From Apodospora peruviana (taxonomy: Eukaryota; Ascomycota; Sordariomycetes; Sordariales; Lasiosphaeriaceae): DNA of 64,000 bases. Position numbers and translations under genes: made by a program. Each line of letters opens with the position of its first letter. Position 1 is the first letter of the stretch. Positions 1 to 10,580 of the stretch are shown here, one piece after another. Below the pieces are notes generated by a model, which was not told the DNA's origin, ran no database searches, and worked only from the letters and a program-made list of their open reading frames with translations. The stretch is taken from positions 3,410,001 through 3,474,000 of the forward strand of contig JAUEDM010000006.1 in the NCBI GenBank assembly GCA_033439685.1. The letters run 5' to 3'.

Positions 1-2915
1 AAAGGCAACCTGCGAGCCATTGCTCGTGGGCTTTGTCTCGCTTGGCGATCCAGTGGACGGCGCCTTAGCCGGCTCTGAGCTCGAACCGGACGTAAGACTA
101 TGTCCAGTCGGCGCCGCTTCAAGGGGCTGGGCGACAGGGGTCGGCTGTGACTCCTGGGGTGCGTCCATTTGGCTGACCCGGCTCAGAGTGGGCGAGACCG
201 CCCGAGAAGAGGACAGTGTCTCCTGGGCATCGGAGAACGGAAGGAAAGATGAACTGAGTTGGCGCGACTCTGAGGGCGCTGGTGGTTCAGCTGTCAAGGT
301 GGCTTGGCGGCTGACATTCGGGGAGGTCGACCCTGGCGTCGCAAACGACCCGACACTACCGGTCGACGTGCCGGTGTTCTGCGGCTTAAATAGTGCGGCA
401 GCAGCAGGAGGTGGGGTGCTAGCCTGGCTGCTTGGGCCAAACACGTCGTCAAAGCTCCTATCGTTGAACGAACGGATGGGAGGAGGAGGGGAGCTAAAGG
501 TCGCAGCAATGTCCGTGCTGCCCGTCCGCCTAAAGAAAGGATTGTTACCACTCGCCGTTGACAGAGCAGGACTAACGACCTGGTTCAAAACAGGCGAGCC
601 ACTCGAGCTGACTTGGCGGGCCAGCTCCTCGTTGCTCTTGGTGAGATCCTCAACCTCGCTCTTCAGCTTTTCCCTCTCGCCTTCACTAGTGGCTAGCTGC
701 TTCTTATTGATCGCAACAAGCCCCTTTTGTTGGCGAGCCTCAGACTTAAGCTTCTCGATCTGGGGCTTAAGCTGGGCAATCTCAGCATTAACGGTACGGA
801 TCCGCTCCTTAAGAGAGGCATTCTCCTGCTGATCGGCCTGAAGCGCCGCCAGGACCTGTCGGTGCTGATTCTGGAGGTCCTGATAGCTGGCATCGATCGT
901 AATCATCTCCGACGTCAGCTTCTTTGTCTCGTTTCTCGAGGTGGTCAGCTGCGTTTCGAGCGATCGCACATCCTGCGCCTCCTTCTCGTACATTGCGCGC
1001 AGTTGAGTGAGGCGCTGCTCAAAGTTCTTCTTCTGCGCCGTAGCCTGGTTCAGATCGTTTTGTGCCTTCGTACGCTGGCCTTGCACGTCTGTCATCTGCT
1101 TCGTGAGGGAGCCGATTTGGTTAGACAGGTTCGCGAGCTCGGTAGTCTCATTAGTGAGACTCTTGCTGACTTCCGGGTCGGTATCACCGAGCAAGTCGTC
1201 TTGCGCTGATGCATGTACTGGTGAAGGCTTGATGCCCTGCGCAGCATTGCTGGACGTCCCTGTCCCTTGAGCACTGAGACCCATGCCAAATGACGATGAA
1301 GGGACAAACGGCTTAAACGTCGACGTGACAGGAGAAGGTCGGGCCGGTGACGAGGGCGCGGGGGGGCTGATGCTGCTGGCGAACGGGTCGTTGGCAGCCG
1401 ATCCGCCTGTGGCGACCTGGACCTGCATCGGAGCTGGAGCTGGCGGCTGGGGATCATCCAGACCAAAAAGGTCATCCAGAGCAGAAGGCCTAGGTTGAGG
1501 AGGTTGAGGCCGTGCTGGCGGAGGTGGCTCGAAAGCTGAAGCGGGCGCCGAGAATGGGGCCGGCCGGACTTGACTACGTAAGCTCGGTGGGATGAGGTTA
1601 GGCGGCAGAGTTGCGGGCACCGCGATGGAGCCATCGCGTTTGGTTCTCTGTTGCCTAATCAAGTACATGGCAACAGCAAACTCGTCCCTGTTGAGACGAC
1701 CCAGTGACCTCATGTCGGCCAGGTCCCAAATTTGTGCGAGAACATCTTCCGGCAGGTTCGACTGGCTAAAGAAACCCACAGCTTCTTCACCGCTCACGAA
1801 GCCTTTATTGGTCTTGTCCAACTCCTGGTACAACTGGTCGAACCTCGCCTTGTCTGCCGGCGTGACGAGCCAATCTCCTCCAGTAGTCTGCGCTGCTATA
1901 GGTTGGCGCGCGAGTGGACTACCCGTCCGCATCTGCGTCAGCGATGCTTGACCAGTGAGCTGCCTGGGAACCGCGGAAACGGGCGGCGTAGCTATGGTAG
2001 GTGACTGCGACTGTTGTCTGGGAATAACGCCGCCGATCGGTCCCCGCCTCGTAGCAGCCTCGTAGAGAGGAGCAGGCAGAATAGTAGGCAACGCGCGCAG
2101 CTCGCCGCTTTTCATGGAGATGAGCAAGTGCATGGCGATGACGAACTCGGTCTGGACTAAAGCGCCGCGGTGTTCCGTATCGGCAAGCATCCAGATCCGG
2201 CCGAGTACCTCGTTTGGCAGGCCAGACTTTTCGAAAATCGACTTCGCTTGGTCTCCAGGCAGCATGTTCCCTGGCAGCAGGCTTTGTCGCTCAAAAAGAC
2301 CAGCATATTGGGCCACTTTCTCCGGAGTCAACGGCGGAATCGCGATGCGACCACCGGTTGTCTGGGCCGGCAGGGCAGAAGCCGGCGGAGGAGGCGGAGG
2401 CGCCGGCTGAATGCCATCGAAACGCGGGAGCGGGCCTTGTTGTAGAGCAAGTTCGGGCGACGGTTCGCGGCCAGCCTGCGCATGCCCAATAAGCCGCAAG
2501 ACGACGCCGAAGCCGGCGGGTGTGAGGAAGCCCCGGTTCTCTTTATCTGCAATCTGCCATATCTATATCGCGCACATGCACTCGTCAGTTTTTCACTCTC
2601 TCTTGAGCCAGCACTGGGCCCCTCGCCGAGCATGTATCTGGCAAACTAACCTCTCCCAGAACCCTCGAATCTAGGCGTGTCTTCTCGAAGAACTTAACAG
2701 CGATTTCGCCCGTAACGACCCCAACGCTCTCGGTATCGGCTTGCCGGAACAGATGGCCGTACACTCGCTTCTCTTCTGCGGTGAGGTTCAGGTTCGGTAC
2801 GCCTAGGTTGTTGGATCGCGAGTTAGCTCGGTTCGTGGCTGGAAACTCTTGGCTCCCGTCGCGAGTCGTTGGGCAATGGGAGCTCACCTGCGTCGGCAAC
2901 AGAGGATTCAGCCAT
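1..2915 (-). CDS. EDE1: EDE1/Eps15-like endocytic scaffold (5' part; 3' end off the left edge)
   Basis: Early endocytic coat protein that binds NPF-motif adaptors and ubiquitinated cargo at the plasma membrane. Model: complement of exons 2888-2915, 2651-2802 and <1-2562. The 28-nt first exon encodes MAESSVADAG; the start has a good context (gaccATGg). Both introns are canonical (gtgagc..ctag, gttagt..atag) and restore the EH-domain core LGE|IWQIADKENRG. Three EH domains are visible at about residues 11-105, 130-220 and 280-370, each with a WxxAD-type calcium-loop region (IWQIAD, IWMLAD, IWDLAD). A Pro/Ser-rich linker follows, then a long coiled coil at about 530-700 and a Ser/Pro-rich tail. 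Fungal members normally end in a UBA domain; that part lies beyond base 1. Family assignment is firm; the first exon is inferred from splice signals. Confidence 0.9.
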
Positions 2916-4101
2916 GGTCGGCCCCTCTGCAACCCTCTGCCGGTTGTCGAGTTAATTATGCGAAAAGGCAAATGCTCACGGGCACTCGTGAGTGCGGGAT
3001 TCGGATTCGGGTGCGGCGAGCGGAAGGACGGACGAGCGAGAGCTTTATTGACTGACGACGACCGTGCCGCCCGGATATAAAAGGCCGGAACAACGGAACA
3101 GCAAGGTAGGGACAGGTTGGCGTAAAGCTGTCCCAAGTGGAGTTTGGAAGGATACGTTCGAAGGTCAAACGTTAATATTAAAGATGCGTACAGGTTATTG
3201 GGGCGAGCAATGCGGATGCGCGCGCGGTGAGGAGGGGAAGGGAATTAGTGATGGCTTTGGAGCTTGCAACTTTGTGAGGTTGGGAATGCGACCCAGGTAA
3301 ATCGTAGGTCCCTAACCAAGCCGGGCAAAGCTCTCTCTGGCAAAAGATGCGGATGGCCCAGCTGCCCGCGGGTCAGTTTTCGCGGCAATGTCCGCACTGT
3401 GGCTTTAATTGGCCCGTGGTGTCCATCGAAGGCAAAAACTGGCGCTAAGCGTGCCACAGGGTCTTGCCTTCGAGCCCAGCTTTTGGAGGTCAGCTCCCAA
3501 ACGTCTGGTCGGCATTGCATGCAAGCTGTCTGCACTCCGGATGTCAGATGCCACAGTATCTTATCAGAGGCATTGGATTGGGGGCGGCAATAGTATTGAT
3601 ATGCATCTCTGCAGATGGGTCGGGGTGGTGATTTTTTTTTAATTCGTTCGATATGTCGAGACACCGCAAAGCGATCAACTGAACCGTCGAAATTGAAAAG
3701 ACTTCTGCAACAAGCCAAATACCTGAACTGTCAGCTTGAAGTCTAATGAGGCTGCTCACGTATTGAAATAAGCTCTCTGGTTTATTCGTGAGCTGCCTCT
3801 ATGCCCATTCAGCATGGACATGGCATTGTCTACGATAGGCAAGCCAGCAACTTTTGCTCCTTCAAGAGTTTTTTTTGGTTCATGATTAAAATCGACTATC
3901 ACTTCTAGTCTAACAGGGAAATACTCAGGTCTGTGCCTGCCAAGGGAGAATACTATCATCCGGGGAAAGACAATTTGCCAACAGTAGCCGCAAGCCTGAA
4001 AATACTTTCACCGGTAATGGGGCACCGGCAATATGTGCACCGAGTGATCAAAAGATCGTTATATCGTCAACACTCCTCCACAACCATTACCACACAACAC
4101 T
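2916..4101. other. Intergenic: EDE1 promoter side and alpha-tubulin 3' side
   Basis: About 1.2 kb between the EDE1 start and the tubulin stop. No ORF shows coding bias. It holds a poly-T run near 3631-3641 and AT-rich sequence near 4040-4100 that probably includes the tubulin 3' UTR. No repeat or RNA gene is seen. Confidence 0.6.
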
Positions 4102-5958
4102 TTAGTACTCAGCCTCCACTTCCTCGCCCTCCATCGAGTCGGCGGCAACCTCCTCGTAATCGCGCTCCAGGGCAGCCAGATCCTCACGGGCCTCCGAGAA
4201 TTCACCTTCCTCCATACCCTCACCAACGTACCAGTGGACGAAGGCGCGCTTGGAGTACATGAGGTCGAACTTGTTGGACAGGGCCGACCAGGCCTCAGCA
4301 ATGGCGGTGGTGTTGGAAAGCATGCAACTGTCATCATATTAGACCTTGTCTATAGGGGTAAAAGGGTCAGGGAAACTTACACAGCGCGGTTAACCTTGGC
4401 CAGATCGCCGTTGGGGACCTGGTGAGGAGGCTGATAGCAGATACCAAGCTTGAAGCCGGTAGGGCACCAGTCCACGAACTGGATGGTCCGCTTCGTCTTG
4501 AGGGTGGCGACAGCGTTGTGGGCGTCGTTGGGAACAACATCACCACGGTACAGAAGGCACGTGGCCATATACTTTCCGTGACGGGGGTCGCACTTGACCA
4601 TCTGGTTGTTGGGCTCGAAGCAGGACATGGTCATCTCCATGACGGAGTTGGCCTCGTGAGCAGCCTTCGCAGCCGAGATGACGGGTGCGTAGGCGACCAA
4701 CGGGAAATGGATACGGGGGTACGGCACCAAGTTGGTCTGGAACTCGTTGAGATCGACGTTGAGAGAACCGTCGAAGCGGAGCGAGGCGGTGATGGACGAG
4801 ACAACTGCAAACATGTTAACTATCAAGCTTTGGGGCACCCGGCGGATTCAAAGCTTACCCTGAGCAATCAGGCGGTTGAGGTTCTCGTAGTTGGGACGCT
4901 CGAGACCCAGGTTGCGGCGGCAGATATCGTAGATAGCCTCGTTGTCGACCATAAAAGAGCAATCGGCGTGCTCAAGAGTAGTGTGCGTCGTCAGGATCGA
5001 GTTATACGGCTCGACAACAGAGGTGGCGGTCTGAGGAGCAGGGTAGACGCAGAACTCCAGCTTGCTCTTCTTTCCGTAGTCGACGGAGAGACGCTCCATC
5101 AACAGGGCACCGAAGCCCGAACCAGTACCTCCACCAAACGAGTGGAAGACCAGGAAGCCCTGAAGACCACTGCAGTTATCGGCAACGCGGCGAACCTTGT
5201 CGAGCACCTGATCAATCAACTCCTTTCCGACGGTGTAATGACCACGGGCATAGTTGTTGGAAGCGTCCTCCTTGCCAGTGATCATGTGCTCGGGGTGGAA
5301 AAGTCCACGGTAGGGTCCCGTGCGGACCTCGTCGACAACATTAGGCTCGAGATCGCAGTAGATCGTCCGCGGCACATACTTGCCATTTCCTACAGACACG
5401 GACTCGGTAAGCTTCTGTTCAAATCAGAAGCAGGGAGTTAGGTGGCATCACGTACCGGTCTCGGAGAAAAAGGTGCTGAAGCCTTGATCAGGATCGGCGG
5501 CTTTGCGCTCCTCCGTCAGGTAGCCATCGGGCTAGATAGGTAGCAAATTTAGTCGGGTTTTCATGCAATCCGAAGATGTTTGAGCATGTCCTACCTGGAT
5601 TCCGTGCTCAAGGCAGTAAAGCTAAGGAAAGTTGTCAGTATTGGCACCGCTTTCTCGTGATGAGGTGAAGGCTCGATCGGCTGGGACAAGCTCCGGTCGG
5701 TGAGGGTCGTTTGTAGGAATATTTGCAGCGCATACCTCCCAGCAAGAGTTTGCAATTTGGCAACCAGCCTGGCCGACTGTGTTGGAATGACGTTAGCATG
5801 TTTTGGAGGGCATCCGGGGCGGAAGGGCGGACGTGTCGACAACAATCTCGATGATGCGGTGAAGGAAAGACGCGCGCCACCGGGAGCCAGACGGGCAGAT
5901 TGATTGGGGAGAGTAGCTGTGGAAACGACGTACCGTTCAGACTGATGATCTCACGCAT
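4102..5958 (-). CDS. tubA: alpha-tubulin
   Basis: Alpha subunit of the tubulin heterodimer that polymerises into microtubules. Seven exons on the complement: 5934-5958, 5736-5776, 5595-5621, 5456-5531, 4859-5389, 4381-4804 and 4102-4327; all junctions are GT..AG and in phase, giving 449 residues, the normal length. Exons 1-3 are tiny (25, 41 and 27 nt) and encode the conserved start MREIISLN, then VGQAGCQIANSCWE, then LYCLEHGIQ. The tubulin GTP-binding signature GGGTGSG lies in exon 5. The C-terminus is acidic and ends EAEY, with the terminal Tyr typical of detyrosinatable alpha-tubulins. Intron-rich 5' ends are usual for fungal tubulins. Whether the genome has a second alpha-tubulin cannot be told here. 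Confidence 0.97.
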
Positions 5959-7278
5959 TTTGTCGGAAAGGCTGTAAAGCACGTGCAAAGGCGAAATATG
6001 GATAGATCGTGAAGGAAGACAGGCGCAGCTGAGCAAAGGCAGACTCGGGGGATGTTGGAGGTTGAAAATTGAGGATTTGGCTGGAAGCCTGATGTGGTTC
6101 GGCTCGATCTTTGGGTTAGTGGGGGGGAAATTTGATTGTTGACAGAGGCGATCCCAATCAAGGCAAGCGCGATTCGGTGGCATCGGCGAACACGGGCCAC
6201 CAGCCAGTCACTCTCCTGAGCTGTGGCTCCCTGTGGCTCCTCCAATCGAAAGCCCGGGCCACCCGACACTTCCCCGTCGCGCTTGTCGCGCACGCTGGTT
6301 CGTGCACTGGAATCGGGAACCCCCAAAAGACCCTTTGCGGGCCAGGGATGCCGGCATTCAACCCTTCCCACAAAACACGGGTCAATGCCAAACTTGACAA
6401 GCACTCACTACTGCCTGTGCCCTGTGGCACTCGATTGGGCTGACCTTGTCTGCGGTTGTTTCGAACAAGAAATTGCCCTACGCCATGGAGCAGCTTGAAT
6501 TTGCTAACGGGTTTTGCGCTGCCAGAACAACTCGCGACTTGCCTGCATGGTGCCACCATATGACTTGCGCTCTCTCTCAACAATCCCTAATTTCTATTTC
6601 TTGTAGCCAATCAACCACCACGACTCGAGGCTTCTTTGCTGCCTACCCGCATGTTACTGTGGCGATCCAGTTCTAGTATCGTGTTACAGAAAATCAACAG
6701 CGTATTAATAATCATCTCGGTACAGGCTGTCTTTGCAATGTTCCATACTACGGCAAATGGAATATCCCAGTTGTTCATGCCCAAAGGACTCAGGTTTCAA
6801 ACATGATCCTCGTGCAGTCACACAACCTAGTAGGTAAGGTATATAGTATTCAAGCTGAGTATGGTTCTACATATCTAGGTATCTTTCATATGTCCTTGAA
6901 CTCAGTCTATCATGCTTGAAATCAACTCAACTGCCTCACAGAAATCCATAAGATTTCTCACCACACGGCAGCATTATCATTATTATTAGGTACCTAACAG
7001 GTACCTACCTGGTAGGTAATTGAAATTATTGTGAATATCATCCTGTCGTCCGGTTTTTCTAGAGGTGAATGTCGACTTTGAAGACTGCTTTATCTCGTAA
7101 GTTTCTACATCACGTGCACTCCTGAATTTCAACCCCGATTTGAACCTCATCGAGGACAATACATTGTTTTTGGTCGACGATCCAAATCGATGAAAATTTA
7201 TACCGCCAGGCTTTGTGATATTACTAGCATTTATCTGGAAAAGGAAGATAGTATCTGCATCTTTATCGTTTTTGATTT
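5959..7278. other. Intergenic: tubA promoter and downstream flank
   Basis: About 1.3 kb. Near the tubA start, on its sense strand, the leader is pyrimidine-rich and includes a CACGTG box at 5980-5985. A perfect 10-bp tandem duplication (ctgtggctcc twice) is at 6221-6240. The right part is AT-rich with TACCTA/TAGGTA tracts around 6990-7020. No gene is seen. Confidence 0.6.
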
Positions 7279-9179
7279 TTATTCGGCAATATGTTCCTCC
7301 ATAGCCACAGTTCTCCCAGTAAACGTAGACTCGGTGTACCCGCGGGCCCTCGCCTTCATTGCAAACTCCAAGATCCGCCAGTCACCCGCCCCGTCCCAGT
7401 GTACGGTCTCCTCCATCGTCAACTTAACCTTGAAAGCTGAATCAAACAATACAAACGACGAAGTGGCCGGAAGCACCGCCGCGCTTAACCAAACCCACCC
7501 AATCACCGCCCACACAAACACCAACACTGCTCCCTGCAGCAAAAGAAACCACACCAGCATGGTCTGGTCCACCTTTAATTTGGCGTATGGCGCAACAATG
7601 TTCGCACGGGTATAAAACTCGACCGGGAGACTATCAATCATATCCTTGGACTTGAGGGCCGGATTGCCGTAGTTGTTGGCGTTGAACATCCACACAGGAA
7701 AGGCAAGGATGCTATGCCAGTTCTGCATCAGCGGAGCCCTGGAGAGCGGGTTGGGATTGGTGAGCTGAGCGCTGCTGCTCTAGAAGTTCTGCGCAATGGA
7801 TGAGGGTGGAGGGATGCCGGAGGCCGTATAGTTCAACAGCCAGCTCAAAACACGGCGGTATGCGAGCATTTCGGTAGGAGCCAGTGCAATAGGGGTAGGA
7901 GGGGTGAGGATGGTGCTGGAGGTTATAGTGTAATTCGTGACTGTGGCGATGACCGTTGCTCGTCGGCGCGTCATGGTCATTGTGGCGGTAATCCTGGGAG
8001 GAGGGGAGGAAAGGCAGGACCCATTTGTAGTGCCGGATTGGCAAATGTAGAGACCTTATGGGTGCATGTGAGTACAGAGTTTTAAGGGTAGCAGGAAGAA
8101 TATTGTGTGAGAGAGGGGTTATTGTTCACCGTTGAGAACCCGATTGGGATCGGATTCGTGATTTCTCACAGACTTTGATAGCAATGAGAACGCCCTCTGC
8201 GCCGTACGTCTCGCAATCAGCAGATGAAAAGTTGTAACCATCTCCGCTTCCAGCTTCAAAGTCAAATTGTATTCCTTGGACATCGGTCACCCTGGCTAAT
8301 CTTTGGGAAGCAAACGGCATACTGGGCATCCATGGCGTAGTCATTGCGATCCCACCGCTGAGAAAATAAGAATCGCATGCGCTGCTCTCGGGGCACTGAA
8401 CAGGTGAAGAGTCTGATACCAGAGCAGGGTTTGCTATCAGATCATGCACAGCTGCGTATGAAGAGTAGGGAAGCACTTGATGAGTATAGCCTGGAGACAG
8501 TGACTTGAGGTTCTCGAAGAAGGGGTCGACGTATGACGCGTTGAAGGGCCCAATTCCTGCCGTGACATTGTATGTGAGAACGGTGTCGTAGACAGTGACT
8601 CTCTTAGTATTTACTATATGATTTGTTCAGATTATGATCACAAAGGGACGCTGCCTGGCAATCGTAGCAAACTCACCAAACAGAAGCAGCGCCGCCAACC
8701 ATACAAAGAGAGATAGCGTTAACCTAGCAGCGACGACATAAGTAACAAGTTCCCATATAACAAGAGCAACACACATACTTGGAAAGTGCCCACAGTCGGC
8801 TGGTCACGTCAACCGATCGTGCAAAGAGTATCCTCGAAGTTGCTAACAGCCCTGTTGCGGGGGAGAGAAGAAGAAAGATAAGATAGCAAAGCCCTTCCTC
8901 CCGAGCAGATAGGCGCCGCTGCACCAACTCCAGTGACCCGCTTAGTGCTGAGAAGCTAACAAGTGTCAAGGTCCCCTGCAGCACCCTGAGAATGGCAATG
9001 GCCGTGCCGGCGTCAAGCCGGAGGAGGCCGTCAAGTGCGCTCCCAACCTCAGACTTGCTGATAGCGGAGGGTGTCGTATTCACGAACCATGTTATGACTG
9101 CGTAAAGGATTGATAAAAGTAGGGCAATGGCGATGGGCACTTTGATGTGAGAAAGGACTCGTCCGTCATGACTGTCCAT
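7279..9179 (-). pseudogene. Polytopic membrane protein gene interrupted by an in-frame TAG
   Basis: Model on the complement: 8779-9179, 8677-8723, 8170-8613, then 7279-8054 with an in-frame TAG at 7780-7782. The three introns are canonical and phase-consistent. Up to TAG the product is 388 residues; reading on in the same frame adds 166 residues, including a hydrophobic span (MLVWFLLLQGAVLVFVWAV) at 7520-7600, to a total of 555. N-terminal spans include IAIALLLSILYAVITWFV and LTLSLFVWLAALLLFV; the middle is a Cys- and Asn-rich, probably extracellular, domain. I know this as a family of uncharacterised large fungal membrane proteins; no function is assigned. ATG 9179 was chosen because longer forms need a non-ATG start. 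It could be a recent pseudogene, a truncated but expressed allele, stop readthrough, or a base error. An upstream non-coding exon is possible. Confidence 0.6.
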
Positions 9180-10580
9180 GTTAGTTTGTTCCGAGACTAG
9201 CCAAGGGTGCCAGCTTTTGGAAATCAACCTGGACGTTTGGGAATTCCAACTCAGACTCTAGAGAACAAAAGAGTATAGGCCTCTAAGTTAAGTACCGATG
9301 AGGGTTTACCACTTGGATCTGCCTCAATACCTAGGTAGATCCTGCAATGATATAGGAGTGCCGAGCCGGGCATGTTGCTTATATTATCCGCTAATTGGAA
9401 AAGCCTAATTGTCTTGCTTTTTTACGGTATCTCTGGAGTAGAGATCGCTGGCTGGAAAGGGCGGCAAGATAAGAGAGGGGTTGACGACGTTGGGGAGAAT
9501 AACCTGCATGAAGGAAGTGCCAACTGCAACTTCCAGCAAGTTGATAATTAAAGTCGTCAGCATTGTGATACTCGAGTAAATGAATCTTACGGCCTGTCCC
9601 GGGCAATGTCAGAGGGCACTATGAAGAGCGCAAAGGTGCGGTTGCAGAAACGAAGGCCTGGTCAAGAATGTGCAACTCGCCCGCGAAGTGCCGACTTCAA
9701 GCTGTATAGCCTTTCATATAAATCCGCTGCACTATTTAGGACCCCAGGATGTAATGAAGGGAGTTTCCTTCGCTTCTTACAGAATTGAAGATACGGCAAC
9801 TAAGTAGCAGCGTTGGAAGCCAAGGGGTGGAATTTGTCATGAGAGGTGTCATACTGTCACTATGTACATGTACATATTTCCGGTAAGGGCCGTAAGGCTG
9901 ACCTCTAGGTACACCACCGTCGTACTTTGTCCCCTCTCTCCTCTTCAAATCACCACCTAGTATATTCTTGCGTTCAAAATGTCCGGAATGATACGAGTTC
10001 ATCGGCATTTTTGGTTCAGAGTGCCGCAGTTTTGACGTTTTGAAGCAATCTACTACTCTCCCCTGCGGTTAAATAATGGTACATATCCTAAGGACCTTCA
10101 AATCATTCCTGCCTTATACCTATTTGTGATAATGTCCAGTCTATCGGGCTCCGGCCTCCACGACAGCGTCATGCTGAATTACTGATCTATGGTTGAGTCG
10201 CGCACCGGCTCGCCTTCTCGAGTGGGATAACATGTAGTCTTTGATATTACAACGGCTAAAATCGGGCAGCCCGTCATGAGCATATGATTTATCTTTATCT
10301 ATCTTGGTGATGTCTGATTAATTAGGTGCCTAACTAAGCGGTATAACCCGGGAGTTTCTTTGATGCCCCCGAAAGCTTGAAGGCTCATCTCTACACGAGC
10401 AGTGTCTTGCAGACCGACTCTATATAGGTAATCAGACTGCCTGCTGCGGAAACCAAGAGACTCTTAGAAACCAACTTCCTTCTTAATCTTTTGACCACTT
10501 CACATATATAGACCGATACTACCCCCAACGGCAGTAGTTGTTTGTCTTCAAGTTATCTGCATCAAAAACCCATACTCAAC
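9180..10580. other. Intergenic region between divergent membrane and cell-wall genes
   Basis: About 1.4 kb, AT-rich, with several CTAGGTA/TACCTAGG tracts (for example near 9291 and 9905). Possible TATA elements for the downstream (+) gene are tatata at 10421-10426 and 10505-10510, about 155 and 72 bases before its ATG. No coding sequence is supported. Confidence 0.5.

Noticed and set aside
7780..8054. Intron removing the TAG in the membrane-protein gene
   Set aside because: The only upstream GT that would work (near 7860) is a poor donor and would delete well-formed sequence (VLSWLLNYTASGIPPPSS); kept as a stop codon.
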